A DNA stretch of 64,000 nt from Paenibacillus sp. OVF10 (GCA_022836915.1 CP094668.1:3472001-3536000), one strand, 5' to 3'. Counted from the stretch's first letter, positions 19,294 to 29,600 are shown. The notes: a model not told the origin generated them from the letters alone. Made by a program: numbers and translations.

Positions 19294-19325
19294 AACTTGT
19301 ATATACATGTTTACTTATGTAATAT
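19294..19325 (+). promoter_or_regulatory. TreR-type operator overlapping the treA promoter
   Basis: AACTTGTATATACATGTT (19294-19311) is a near-perfect dyad containing TTGTATATACA, the core of the B. subtilis tre operator. It overlaps a -35 TTGTAT (19297-19302) that stands exactly 17 bases from a -10 TAATAT (19320-19325). Repressor binding would occlude the polymerase. treR itself is not in the window. Confidence 0.72.
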
Positions 19326-19385
19326 AGATATGAAGTTAACCGAGAACATCACATAAGAGCATTACAATTTATTGGAGGCGTTAAC

Positions 19386-21106
19386 ATGAGTTCTAATAAC
19401 ACCACTCCGTCATCTTGGTGGAAGACATCAACGGTGTATCAGGTATATCCGAAGAGTTTTAATGATACAACGGGATCGGGTACTGGAGATATTCGTGGAT
19501 TAACCGAGAAGCTTGATTATTTGCAGCATCTGGGTATCGATATTGTGTGGTTGCAGCCGGTATATGTATCCCCGCAGCATGATAATGGATATGACGTAGC
19601 GGACTATTACCGAATTAATCCGGATTATGGGACGATGGAGGATTTTGACGAACTGCTGAAAGGTCTGAAGGCTCGTGATATGAAACTGATGATTGATATC
19701 GTGGTGAATCACTCCTCGACCGATCATGAGTGGTTCCAGCAATCCCGTTCTTCCAAGGATAATCCGTATCGGGATTATTATATTTGGAAAGATCCTGCCC
19801 CGGATGGCGGTGTGCCAAACAACTGGCAATCGAAGTTCGGTGGACCCGCTTGGCAGTATGATGAACAAACGGGACAATATTTCCTGACTTTATTTGATAA
19901 AACGCAGGCAGATCTGAATTGGGAGAATGAAGAAGTACGCAAAGCTGTACGGGATATGATCAAGTTCTGGGCGGATAAGGGTGTGGACGGTTTCCGTATG
20001 GACGTGATTAACCTGATCTCCAAAGACCAGCGGTTCCCTGATGATGATGGAAGCGTGTCACCGGGTGATGGACGCAAATACTACACGGATGGACCACGTG
20101 TGCATGAGTACATCACCGAGATGTACGATGAAGTATTTGGGCCTTACAACATGGTGACGGTAGGCGAGATGTCCTCGACAACACTGGAACATTGTATCCA
20201 ATATTCGAACCCGGCTTCCCGGGAGTTTTCGATGACGTTTAACTTCCATCACCTGAAAGTGGATTATCCGAATGGTCAGAAGTGGGAACTGATGCCGTAT
20301 GATTTTGAAGCGATGAAGCAGCTCTTCAGTGAGTGGCAGACAGGCATGCAGGCCGGTGGAGGTTGGAACGCGCTGTTCCTTAATAACCATGATCAGCCGC
20401 GGGCGCTATCCCGATTCGCCGATGATGGTGATTATCGTGCCGAGAGTGCGAAGATGCTTGCAACAACGATACACGGAATGCAAGGTACACCTTATGTCTA
20501 CCAGGGTGAAGAGATCGGAATGCCCAATCCAGTCTGGAATGACGTTAGTGAGTTCCGCGATATTGAATCAACGAACATGTACCGCCTGCTTCAGGAAGAA
20601 CGAGGTAAATCCCTGAAGAAGCTTTCAACATTGTAAAAGAGCGTTCCCGGGACAACTCCCGAACACCGATGCAGTGGAATGGAAGTAAGAACGCCGGATT
20701 TACTACCGGAACACCTTGGCTGAAGGTGGATGAGCGGTATCCTTCCATTCACGTGGAACAGCAGCTGGCTGATCCAGATTCGATCTACTACCACTACCGC
20801 AAATTGATTGCCCTGCGTAAACAGGTTAACGTGCTGATCGACGGTCTGTATGAACGATTGGACGATGCACACCCGGATGTATTCGCGTACGCACGGACCA
20901 ATGGAAATGAAACCCTGATTGTTGTATCCAACTTCAGTAAACGAGACGTCACGTTCTCGCTTCCGGAAGCGGTCTGGAATGATCACATTGCAGGCAAATC
21001 AGCAGAGTTACTCATAGGAAATACGGAGGCAACCCCTGCGCTGACGCAGGAAATCTCTCTCAGTCCGTATGCATCCTATATGTGGCTTGTGCCACAACAG
21101 GACTAA
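19386..21106 (+). CDS. treA: Trehalose-6-phosphate hydrolase, frame-interrupted
   Basis: Splits trehalose-6-phosphate, made by the PTS transporter encoded next door, into glucose and glucose-6-phosphate. GH13 features: WWKTSTVYQVYPKSFND, nucleophile Asp206 in FRMDVINLISKDQRFP, acid Glu261 in VGEMSSTT, and FHHLKVDYPNGQKW, which is characteristic of TreA rather than oligo-1,6-glucosidase. One missing base near 20611-20614 (C run) ends the first frame early; restored, it reads EEAFNIVKERSRDNSRTPMQW and gives about 573 residues, the normal length. GGAGG precedes the ATG. Controlled by the operator at 19294-19311; treP starts 28 bases after the stop. Confidence 0.92.
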
Positions 21107-21134
21107 TCACATTTTATAAATAGGAAGTGACACT

Positions 21135-23153
21135 ATGGCAATCGATAAAAAACAGGTTGAGGAGATCGTCCGGGCAGTCGGTGGCAAAGAGAATATTGAA
21201 GCTGCAACGCACTGTGTTACACGACTCCGGTTTGCCTTGTATGATGAGAGTAAAGTGGATACTGAAAGTCTGGATCAGAATGATCTGGTCAAAGGACAGT
21301 TCTCTTCTCAAGGACAATTCCAAGTCGTTATTGGGCCTGGTCTGGTGGATAAAGTCTATGATGAGATGATTCAGATTACCGGAGGAGATCGTTCTTCCAA
21401 GGATGATGTGAAGGCGGTTGCTGGTAAAAAGCAAAATCCAATCCAGCGAGCCATCAAAACACTCTCGGATATTTTCATTCCGATCTTGCCTGCAATCATT
21501 ACGGCAGGTCTTTTGCTCGGAATTAACAATATTCTGACAGGTCCAGGCATTTTCTTTGATGGAAAATCACTGGTGGATGTTTATCCAGCCTGGAAGGATC
21601 TTGCGTCCATTATTAATACGATCGCAAGTACAGCCTTCACGTTCCTGCCGGCTCTAATTGGTTGGGCAGCTGTAAAAAGGTTCGGCGGCAGTCCGCTGCT
21701 CGGGATCGTGCTGGGTCTCATTCTGGTACATCCCGATCTGCTGAGTGCATATGGTTACGCTGATGCTGTGAATAATGGCACGGTGCCAACATGGAATCTG
21801 TTCGGTTGGGAGATTGAGAAGATCGGTTATCAAGGGCAGGTTCTGCCAGTACTGGTATCGGCCTATCTGCTTGCGAAGATGGAAATTTTCCTGAATAAAA
21901 GGGTACATGATTCGATCAAACTGCTGGTCGTTGCACCAGTTACCTTGCTGATTACTGGATTCCTGGCATTTACGATTATTGGGCCGGTTACATTTGCTAT
22001 TGCAAATGCAATTACATCCGGCTTGATCTATGTATACGATTCATACGCGGCGCTGGGTGGTTTGATCTACGGTGGTCTGTACGCTTTGCTCGTTATCACC
22101 GGTATGCATCACACGTTCCTCGCGGTGGATGTTCAGCTCATTGGTAGTCAGGGCGGTACGTTCCTGTGGCCGATGCTGGCATTGTCCAATATCGCACAGG
22201 GTTCTGCTGCACTTGCGATGATGCTTGTCCTGCGTGAGAAGAAAATGAGAGGACTTGCGGCAACGTCCTCGGTATCGGCCTTCCTCGGGGTAACTGAGCC
22301 GGCGATCTTCGGAGTGAATATCCGTTACCGTTATCCGTTTATCTTTGGTATGGTCGGTTCCGCGATTGGTGGTGTGTTGCTGACGATGAATAATGTTCAG
22401 GCAACCTCCATCGGTGTAGGTGGCGTACCGGGATTCCTGTCGATTTTCCCTAACAAATGGGGCATCTTCTTCATCGGCATGGCGATTGTCCTGGTTGTAC
22501 CCTTTGTACTGACCGTCCTTTTTGGCAGAGCCAAACTGAGAAAAGAAGATCGTAGTGCAAGCAATGAAACCGTTAATGAGCCTAAAGCGGCTACATCGCA
22601 GTCTGCTTCGGGCGTTACCTCTTCAACTGCAAAAACAGATCCAAACCAGCGCACACGTAGTGCAGCTCAAGTAGGGGACGAAGCAGTGAATACACTTGAA
22701 ATCATGGCGCCATTAACAGGTCAGGCTGTGTCACTGGAGCAAGTACCTGATCCGGCTTTTGCCGAGAAACAGATGGGTGAAGGTGTAGCGATTGAACCTT
22801 CCGGCAACCTGGTTGTTGCCCCGTTTGATGCTCAGGTAGCTCATGTGATCAAAAGTAAACATGCGGTGATTCTTGAACACGCAAGTGGATTACAAGTTCT
22901 GATCCATGTCGGTATTAATACGGTATCCCTCAAAGGTGAAGGCTTCAACATGCATGTGGAAGCTGGCGAGCATGTAAAGGCTGGACAAAAACTGTTGGAG
23001 TTTGATCGTAAGGTAATTGAAGATGCGGGATACCCGCTGATTACACCGATTATCATTCCAGATGGTCAGGATATGGTTGAACGGGTGGAAGTCACCACAG
23101 GTGATGTTACATCTAATCAAAATGGTGTGTTGAAGGTTCATCTGAAAGGTTAA
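21135..23153 (+). CDS. treP: PTS trehalose transporter, EIIBCA fusion
   Basis: 672 residues: EIIB (1-85) with phospho-Cys27 in AATHCVTRLRFAL, EIIC (about 105-460, roughly ten membrane segments, GVTEPAIFGVN motif), an Ala/Ser/Thr-rich linker (about 470-510), and a complete glucose-type EIIA domain with His591 in VLIHVGINTV. It imports and phosphorylates trehalose. B. subtilis TreP is EIIBC only and borrows EIIA from another transporter; here EIIA is fused. Co-transcribed with treA; a terminator follows at once. Confidence 0.92.
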   Translation: MAIDKKQVEEIVRAVGGKENIEAATHCVTRLRFALYDESKVDTESLDQNDLVKGQFSSQGQFQVVIGPGLVDKVYDEMIQITGGDRSSKDDVKAVAGKKQNPIQRAIKTLSDIFIPILPAIITAGLLLGINNILTGPGIFFDGKSLVDVYPAWKDLASIINTIASTAFTFLPALIGWAAVKRFGGSPLLGIVLGLILVHPDLLSAYGYADAVNNGTVPTWNLFGWEIEKIGYQGQVLPVLVSAYLLAKMEIFLNKRVHDSIKLLVVAPVTLLITGFLAFTIIGPVTFAIANAITSGLIYVYDSYAALGGLIYGGLYALLVITGMHHTFLAVDVQLIGSQGGTFLWPMLALSNIAQGSAALAMMLVLREKKMRGLAATSSVSAFLGVTEPAIFGVNIRYRYPFIFGMVGSAIGGVLLTMNNVQATSIGVGGVPGFLSIFPNKWGIFFIGMAIVLVVPFVLTVLFGRAKLRKEDRSASNETVNEPKAATSQSASGVTSSTAKTDPNQRTRSAAQVGDEAVNTLEIMAPLTGQAVSLEQVPDPAFAEKQMGEGVAIEPSGNLVVAPFDAQVAHVIKSKHAVILEHASGLQVLIHVGINTVSLKGEGFNMHVEAGEHVKAGQKLLEFDRKVIEDAGYPLITPIIIPDGQDMVERVEVTTGDVTSNQNGVLKVHLKG

Positions 23154-23159
23154 TTGAAT

Positions 23160-23206
23160 ACAACAACAAGAAGGGGCTGCATGATGAGCAGCTCCTTTTT
23201 GTTGTA
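23160..23206 (+). terminator. Rho-independent terminator of the tre operon
   Basis: ACAACAACAAGAAGGGGCTGC pairs with GCAGCTCCTTTTTGTTGT around ATGATGA, with T run inside the arm. Confidence 0.88.
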
Positions 23207-23381
23207 TGATCGTTATTTTCATGACGATCATGGTAAACTGTATATAAAATGGAAGAATCACATTTTTAAAACAATAGTGGTCGGAAAGGTTTTTCTGACA
23301 AAGCAAGCTTCTGGCATGTTCGAGTCGTGGCGTTCATATGGTGGAGAAAGAGATCCTAGTCAATCGATGAGGAGGAGAGCC

Positions 23382-24172
23382 ATGACACGTATTGCGGTGA
23401 TGGTCATTCATGGGCTGGGTATGCGGAAGGATGGGTACGCGGACAGGCTGATTGCTTGTTTGCATAAGGAATTGGACAAGGTGATGGTCTTGCCTGGAGC
23501 CTCCAAACAGATGCTGGATATCGAACCTGTATATTGGGCGGATGTATTTGAGGAGCGGGAAGAGGCGCTCTTTCAACAGCTCGTCAGCTCTCCGGGATTG
23601 AACTTTCAGGCGTTGCGCCGATTTGTCATCCATTACCTGGCTGATGCGGTTGCTTATCAACCAGTGGAAAATCAAGGCCATAACTATGATGCCGTACATC
23701 GAACGTTGAATCAGGCGATGCATACCCTTGCACAGCGTAATGGACCGGAAGCTCCACTCTGTGTGGTTGCTCATAGTTTGGGTGCCGTAATCGCCAGTAA
23801 CTTCTTCTACGATCTGCAATATCCGTCCAGTCGTGTTCCTGAAGTTGTGGATGTGAACTCGGCTTTGGAGCGGGGTGACACCCTGACCAATTTTTACTCG
23901 TTTGGTACAACCCTGCCCTTATGGAGTTTGCGTTATCATGACTTTAGTTGCCCAATTCAGGTGCCCTCTTCCCATGTGAATCAGTATTATGCCGGGCTGG
24001 AAGGGAGTGGGTGAACTTCTACGATCGGGATGATATTCTGGGTTATCCTTTACGCCCCATTGATCCTGCTTATGAGAAAGCGGTCAAAGAAGACATTGAA
24101 GTGAACTCTGGCGGCGTGGCTATGAGTTGGAATCCGCTAAGTCATGGGGGTATTTTTCCAATCGAAGCATGA
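23382..24172 (+). CDS. Lipase-like alpha/beta hydrolase, frame-interrupted
   Basis: Start chosen at ATG 23382, which follows GAGGAGGAGAG; the open frame extends upstream over the terminator and is not coding there. The fold opens with MVIHGLGMRKDGY, and the nucleophile elbow VVAHSLGAVIASN carries the catalytic Ser. One missing base near 24000-24005 moves the frame; the tail (EWVNFYDRDDILGYPLRPI) continues to 24172, giving about 263 residues. The Asp in DRDD and a His in the tail (SHGG) are candidates for the rest of the triad. Substrate unknown; no signal peptide, so probably cytosolic. Confidence 0.75.
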
Positions 24173-24239
24173 ATCGGAGAATTGCTCAGGGGCTTGCTCG
24201 AACCTGGACCTGGATAAATCGATCATAATATCAGAGGTA

Positions 24240-24406
24240 GTTCAAAAAGTCCGCTTTTGATTACGAAGGATGCCTAATGGCATCATCAGCATCGAATATG
24301 GAATTCAGCCGAAATGTCCGTTGTTCACGTAGCTCTATCTACGCTCCGCTACTCCATTTCTAGCTTCATCCCATCTTCTTGGTACTGAAAACCGGTCTTT
24401 TTGAAC
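24240..24406. repeat. Dispersed hairpin repeat, full copy (167 bp)
   Basis: Imperfect terminal inverted repeats (GTTCAAAAAGTCCGCTTTTG at 24240-24259; CTGAAAACCGGTCTTTTTGAAC at 24385-24406) bound a non-coding stretch containing the perfect hairpin GATGCC-TAAT-GGCATC. Deleted versions with the same ends lie at 29556-29600 (opposite orientation) and 36519-36543. No transposase; MITE- or REP-like. Confidence 0.7.
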
Positions 24407-24442
24407 ACATATTGTAAGTTTTATAATTAGGAGGGACTATGT

Positions 24443-24721
24443 ATGGAATGCAGGACAGGCTGTGCCGCATGTTGTATCGCGATTTCCATATCATCACCGA
24501 TACCGGGCATGGCCCATGGCAAGCCGGCAGGTGTACGTTGTGTGCAGCTTACGGATGATAATCGCTGCGGAATTTTTGGCCAAAAAGATCGTCCTGCGGT
24601 ATGCAGCGGATTGCAAGCTGAGGAAGAGATGTGTGGTAGCACCGATCAGGAAGCATTTGATATTCTAACCTGGCTGGAACAAGAAACTGCGCCAAAGGTA
24701 ATCACACCGAAAGTAGTTTGA
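24443..24721 (+). CDS. YkgJ-type cysteine cluster protein
   Basis: 92 residues with the cysteine pattern CRTGCAACC near the start, then RCVQLTDDNRCGIF and RPAVCSGL, as in the YkgJ family of putative zinc- or iron-chelating proteins. TAGGAGG stands seven bases before ATG 24443. Role unknown; the cysteines suggest metal or Fe-S binding. Monocistronic between the repeat element and a small membrane-protein gene. Confidence 0.82.
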   Translation: MECRTGCAACCIAISISSPIPGMAHGKPAGVRCVQLTDDNRCGIFGQKDRPAVCSGLQAEEEMCGSTDQEAFDILTWLEQETAPKVITPKVV

Positions 24722-24798
24722 GTGACTTGTTTTAATTAAATAGGATAATTATACTTAATATGGAAGAAGGTTGATCAGAGAGAGGAGACGCGAATACC

Positions 24799-25002
24799 AT
24801 GGGGCTTGTTAAACGTTTTGTATTGGTAGTTGTGAATATGATCGGAGAGTTATGGATGGGATTTTACCGACGTAACTCGGATTTTTATGACCATCAGACT
24901 TCGGAGTCCAAAAGTAAGATTGGCTATTATGCATTTATTATTGGGGCAACAGTGGTTACGGTGGGCATTGTAGGCTGGATGTACAACCGAATTTATTCAT
25001 AA
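24799..25002 (+). CDS. Small membrane protein, 67 aa
   Basis: Not recognised. MGLVKRFVLVVVNMIGELWM forms a first amphipathic or membrane segment, a charged middle (YRRNSDFYDHQTSESKSK) follows, then a clear second helix (YYAFIIGATVVTVGIVGWMY). GAGAGGAG precedes the ATG. A terminator follows after about 60 bases. Confidence 0.6.
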   Translation: MGLVKRFVLVVVNMIGELWMGFYRRNSDFYDHQTSESKSKIGYYAFIIGATVVTVGIVGWMYNRIYS

Positions 25003-25061
25003 GTAGTCATTATGCTTAAAATTGAATGAGGCCAAATGTTGAAGATGAGTGTGTACAAATA

Positions 25062-25106
25062 AAAGAGAGTATCCGCAGGATGTGACATCAAATGGATACT
25101 CTCTTT
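25062..25106. terminator. Bidirectional terminator
   Basis: AAAGAGAGTATCC and GGATACTCTCTTT are perfectly complementary around a 19-base loop, between convergent genes. Confidence 0.88.
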
Positions 25107-25131
25107 GGCATGGGATCAGGTAGGAATATGA

Positions 25132-26245
25132 TCATTGAGGATAGGGCTTAGCTTTCTTTTCTTTCAACATATGTACAAGAATCATCTTCAGTACGGAAGA
25201 GACGATGAAGAAAATAAATAGAATCCGAAACAATTGATACCCGGATACAACCGAAAGATCGGCATTCACTTCATGTGCCATGATACTCATCTGATCCATC
25301 CCGCCAGGGGCCATACTGAGTAGTGAGGTTGCCGCGGAGAGGAGAACACATTCATTAACAGATAACTCAATCCAAGCGCACCAACAATGAGCAGTACACT
25401 ACTCATCACCGCTAGCGTGACTGTCTGTGTCTTGCGTTGCAACTGTTCCGGCTTGAGCATCAGTCCAACGTGACTGCCAATCATCAATTGCGATACGTTT
25501 AAGAGGGAGGTTGGCAGACTGGTGTGTGCAGCGCTGTGCTTAATTGAACGACACACATAACAATCATGGGACCCAACATAAAGGCCGTCGGAAATCGGAG
25601 TTTGCGTGCAACCCATGCACCCGCTACACAGAGCGGAGCATAGAGAAGAATCTCAGGGAAAAGGGTACCCCATGTTGCTACGTCAATGAAAGGCTGATCT
25701 GTTCCACCACCTACAGTACCTCCAATCCAAGGACTAAATAGCAGGAACGGAACACAGAAGACAATCATGATCAGCCGAGTCACCTGCAAAAAAGTAACCA
25801 GCGTCAGATTGATGGATTTCATCTCTTCTGCAAGGGACACCATCTGGGACAGCCCTCCTGGAATACTGCCAACCAGCAGGGAGGGAAAATCAAAATCGGT
25901 TACCTTTGAAGCGATGTAGGCTGTAATTACACACAATGCAATTAACAGCAAGGTCATCAGCAGCATCATGGGAAGTTGTTGCAGGATGCCTTGCAGTGCC
26001 TCTTCTGTTAAGGTGAGACCAATTGAATAACCAACAATGAGAATGCCATAGTCCCGTATGGAGGCAGGCCACATGAGCGGCCATTTGGCAACTTGGGAAC
26101 CAAGCAGCATGAATACCATTGGCCCGAGCAACCACGGGATCGGTGTACGAATGACTGTGAACAGCAATCCGCCAAGAACAGAGACACCCAGACTAAGAAA
26201 AAACCGAAAGACAACGTTGGAACCGAGCTTATGCATCAGTTCCAT
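25132..26245 (-). CDS. AbrB-family membrane permease, frame-interrupted twice
   Basis: A duplicated-repeat membrane protein often annotated as AbrB family transporter; it is unrelated to the DNA-binding AbrB. Repeated TPIPWLLGP/FPTAFMLGP motifs and SLLVGSIPGGLSQM / LLSMAPGGMDQMSIMA mark the two halves. Two missing bases (near 25520-25540 and 25330-25345) divide it into three frames; joined length is about 371 residues with about ten membrane segments, normal for the family. Substrate unproven. Start at ATG 26245. Confidence 0.78.
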
Positions 26246-26393
26246 CCGTTTAGCCTACCGGTTGAATGAGGTGGTATGAGATTCAGGTATACATTCAGGT
26301 GTAATGAAAGATTCATGTTCATGTGTGATCACTCCTGATGATGAGATACGTTGCGTTATCTGCGGAACAACCAGGCTACTTCTGTTCAACTCA

Positions 26394-27704
26394 TTAAGAT
26401 CCTGCGAGAGCCGTAGCGGAAGGTTTGGGTTCTCTGAACATTACAAAGTACATCAGTGATGAAATAACGTATAGACAGCCTGTGATGCTGAATGTGATTG
26501 CATAACCCCAATACGTTCCGTACGTGGTGACCAGATAGGATTGGACAGGTCCCATGGTAGCCCAACCGATCATGAACGAGGTCTGCATCAGTGAATTGGC
26601 AATGCCGCGGCGTTTGTCAGAGATCCGATCCACCAGTATGGCTGAATGAATGGGATTGGCTGCGTTCATCAATGCTTGTCTGAACAAGAAACTGAGCGAA
26701 GCGATGAACAACAGATTGGTGAAGCCTGTTAATAGAAGGAAGGGCAACGACATGACCTGGAAAATGACAACGGCTCTTACGCTTCCGACCTTTGCCGCGA
26801 GGGTAGGACCAATCAGCATGGATACAATCGTCATAATCTGACCAAGTGCAATTAGTAAGCTCATTCCGCTCAGAGAAACCGAGAACCGATTGGTGAAATA
26901 CAGATTCAGATACGGTACAACCAGTCCGGAACCTAATCCAATTAACAACTGAGTCACTATAAACTGACTAATCAGTCGGGAATCTTTTTTCTTCGTGATC
27001 GAATCGTCCGTGCTTGACGTATTCGTTGAACTTTCTTTTAGATCCGAATCGGGTTGAAGAACGGGTTGCCCCGGAATTGTTGTCTGCGGAGCGGCCTTGC
27101 CTTCGGTTACAAATAACAGTGGAATAAATGCAGCCAGTGTTGCTGCACCGCCGACAAACAAAACGGTTTGCAATCCGGTCACTTTGGCGAGTCCTGCCGT
27201 ATGTAACAAATCTGCGAATACACCGCCGCCCAGGCTACCAAGCACCTGGGAAGCGAGCACAAGGGATGAATAATAACTGAACATTTTCAGCCGCTGGCTT
27301 TTCTTGACGTTTTCCGCCAGATAAGGAATGGCCAGTACTTGGAATACCCCAGCGAAAAGGCCAGAAAATACCGCGAACCAAATCAGTCCTGTAGCCGAAT
27401 AATCGAAGGAGCGTCCGATCAGAAAGATTCCGCTGAATAACGCCCCGGTAATGAGTAATCGCTTGCGGCTGAACAGATCACCGCATAGACCGATAGGAAC
27501 AAACATAATGGCTGTTGCGAGTGATTGAATACTTACAATCTGGCCGTTCATTGTATCATTATAGCCCAGCCCCTGAATGTACAGATTGTACAAGACAGAG
27601 AACATGCCATTTCCGATCTGATACAGAATGCTAGCCAGGAAAAACAGTTGAATATTGCGGGACCAGCCGCGAATTTCATCATGAATATGTTGTAAAACTC
27701 TCAA
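26394..27704 (-). CDS. MFS transporter
   Basis: 436 residues with twelve predicted membrane segments in two halves, separated by a charged Ser/Thr-rich loop around residues 215-245. The loop-2 motif GDLFSRKRLL is the MFS A-motif. The TTG start at 27704 is preceded by GGGGGAA. Likely an exporter or permease of unknown substrate; it has no linked regulator, though the O-methyltransferase lies just upstream in the same direction. Confidence 0.82.
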   Translation of the reverse strand: MRVLQHIHDEIRGWSRNIQLFFLASILYQIGNGMFSVLYNLYIQGLGYNDTMNGQIVSIQSLATAIMFVPIGLCGDLFSRKRLLITGALFSGIFLIGRSFDYSATGLIWFAVFSGLFAGVFQVLAIPYLAENVKKSQRLKMFSYYSSLVLASQVLGSLGGGVFADLLHTAGLAKVTGLQTVLFVGGAATLAAFIPLLFVTEGKAAPQTTIPGQPVLQPDSDLKESSTNTSSTDDSITKKKDSRLISQFIVTQLLIGLGSGLVVPYLNLYFTNRFSVSLSGMSLLIALGQIMTIVSMLIGPTLAAKVGSVRAVVIFQVMSLPFLLLTGFTNLLFIASLSFLFRQALMNAANPIHSAILVDRISDKRRGIANSLMQTSFMIGWATMGPVQSYLVTTYGTYWGYAITFSITGCLYVISSLMYFVMFREPKPSATALAGS

Positions 27705-27779
27705 GTGGTTCCCCCAGTCTGCCTGTGCAGTGATTCCAGTTTAACAGGAAAGGGAATTTGCGGAAGAATTGACCACTGT

Positions 27780-28484
27780 TTATTTTGGTTCAGGGGCATC
27801 AATCACACGAGCAATGACGAATCCATCGTAACCTTTGCTACCAACCGTTTGCAATGCTGTAGCTTCAAGCCGAGGGTGATCCGCGATCAACTGCAGGAAT
27901 GATCGAACGCCTTGAACTCTAGGGTCTGTGCTGTCTGTGCGGATCACTTCACCGTCCCTGACGATATTATCACCAATTATAAGACTCCCCGGCCGAGTCA
28001 GTCGCAGGGCCCATCTCAGATAATCGGGATTACTCGGTTTGTCAGCATCGATGAAGATCATATCAAATGGTTCCCTGTATTCTTCCTGAACATCGGGAAG
28101 GGTGGTTAGGGCAGGACCAACTCTCAGGTCAACCTTGTGCATCAGTCCTGCTCGTGTGAGATTGGCCCGGGCCAAGTCTGCATGGTGTGATTCCGATTCC
28201 AGTGAGACGATGCATCCGTGTTCAGGCAGCGCTCTTGCCATCCAGATGGTACTGTATCCACCCAATGTGCCGATTTCAAGTACACGGGATGCGCCTTGGA
28301 TTTGCAGCAGGAGCTGAAGTAACTTTCCTTGATTTGGTGTTACGTCATGAGCAGGGAGTCCAGCTTCGGCATTGCTTTGCAGTGTATGTTCAAGCAGGGA
28401 ATCGGATGGAATCAGCAGATCATTCATGTAATCGTCGACTTGAGTCCAGGTATGCTGTAGGTTGGTCGTATTTATATTTTTCAT
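27780..28484 (-). CDS. O-methyltransferase, class I SAM-dependent
   Basis: About 234 residues from ATG 28484 (AAGGAAAGG lies about 11 bases before it; the frame extends 16 codons further without a better site). SAM-binding motif VLEIGTLGGYSTIWMA, then VSLESE and MIFIDADKP match the caffeoyl-CoA/catechol O-methyltransferase-like family (YrrM group), which methylates small hydroxylated aromatics in the cytosol with a divalent metal. Divergent from a LysR regulator 138 bases away, which may control it. Confidence 0.87.
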   Translation of the reverse strand: MKNINTTNLQHTWTQVDDYMNDLLIPSDSLLEHTLQSNAEAGLPAHDVTPNQGKLLQLLLQIQGASRVLEIGTLGGYSTIWMARALPEHGCIVSLESESHHADLARANLTRAGLMHKVDLRVGPALTTLPDVQEEYREPFDMIFIDADKPSNPDYLRWALRLTRPGSLIIGDNIVRDGEVIRTDSTDPRVQGVRSFLQLIADHPRLEATALQTVGSKGYDGFVIARVIDAPEPK

Positions 28485-28622
28485 GTTCACATGTTCCTTT
28501 CCTTGTTTCATGTATTGGATTTCATATTTCAACTATAGATGGAGTAGATATATAAATAAAATATATATTATGTATGTTAATATAAATTTAGATTATGTAA
28601 TTGACGTGGAAGAGGTGTAAAC

Positions 28623-29519
28623 ATGAATCTGCATGGATTACGATTATTTCATGCCATCGTGAGATATGGCGGGGTCACTCGTGCCGCAGAGGAACTGAAT
28701 ATTAGTCAGCCTGCGGTATCTTCTCAGGTGAAGAAGTTTGAACGTGAATTAGGAATCCAGCTTTTTGTTTCGGAGGGAAGAAGACTGGTGCTTACGGATG
28801 CGGGGTTACAGTTAACAGGATATGCGGAACGTCTGTTCATGCTGGAGCAGGATGTCGAGAATTTTGTGCAGGATTTTCGGGAGGGCAAGAAAGGACTAAT
28901 CCGTCTTACGGCAACCTACTTGCCTTCGAATTTTCTGTTGCCTGGCTGGATTGCGCGGTTTAAGCAAATGCACGAGGATGTGGAGATTGTTGTGAGCACA
29001 ACCAACACCCGGATGGCTTTTGACCAGTTGCTTCGTTATGAGGCAGAGATTGCAGTGTATGGTGGAAGTGGCATTACACATGCAGGTGTGCAATGGGATG
29101 AATTGTTTGACGATGAGATGTGGTTTGTTGTGCACCCTGACCATCCGTATGCGGGAAAAGAAATCGAGCTGCATGAGATGATGGCAGAGCCGTTCATCAT
29201 GCGCGAAGAAGGCAGTGCCACACGTGAGCGACTCGTTTCCCTTTGCACTACAAATAACCTGGCCGCTCCCCGCATTGCGCTTCAGTTCAACGGGCTGAAC
29301 GAAACGATCAGTGCGGTGAAGGCAGGTTATGGGGCCAACTTTATATCTTCTTTGGTTGTGAACGAAGATGTGCAGCAAGGCAGGCTGGCACGTGTGTTTG
29401 TTCGAGGTGTACAGCTGAGAAATACGGTTGCCGTATGTACACGAGCCGGGGAGGTATTATCGCCTGCTGCACAGCATCTGGTCAAGCTTATCCGCCAAGA
29501 AGCTGCTTTGATGAAATAA
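28623..29519 (+). CDS. LysR family transcriptional regulator
   Basis: 298 residues: winged helix-turn-helix at 1-60 (GGVTRAAEELNISQPAVSSQVKKFE), linker helix, and a periplasmic-binding-like effector domain from about 90 (LIRLTATYLPSNFLLPGW). GGAAGAGGTG precedes the ATG. Divergent orientation to the O-methyltransferase gene is the classic LysR arrangement, so that gene is the likely target. Effector unknown. Confidence 0.9.
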   Translation: MNLHGLRLFHAIVRYGGVTRAAEELNISQPAVSSQVKKFERELGIQLFVSEGRRLVLTDAGLQLTGYAERLFMLEQDVENFVQDFREGKKGLIRLTATYLPSNFLLPGWIARFKQMHEDVEIVVSTTNTRMAFDQLLRYEAEIAVYGGSGITHAGVQWDELFDDEMWFVVHPDHPYAGKEIELHEMMAEPFIMREEGSATRERLVSLCTTNNLAAPRIALQFNGLNETISAVKAGYGANFISSLVVNEDVQQGRLARVFVRGVQLRNTVAVCTRAGEVLSPAAQHLVKLIRQEAALMK

Positions 29520-29555
29520 ATAGCGTGGTTGTACTTAAAACAACTTAAAATACGT

Positions 29556-29600
29556 GTTCAAAAAGACCAGTTTTCAGTACCCTAAAGCGGATTTTTGAAC
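29556..29600. repeat. Dispersed hairpin repeat, internally deleted inverted copy
   Basis: Bases 29556-29581 match the reverse complement of the right end of the 24240-24406 element at 25 of 26 positions; 29583-29600 match its left end. The middle (about 120 bp) is missing. Its position after the LysR gene also lets it act as a hairpin terminator. Confidence 0.7.

Noticed and set aside
23154..23381. Upstream extension of the lipase-like hydrolase
   Set aside because: It crosses the tre terminator hairpin; the strong ribosome site is at 23371-23379 before ATG 23382.
25132..26245. DNA-binding AbrB regulator
   Set aside because: The protein is a many-helix membrane permease; the AbrB name here is a naming carry-over.
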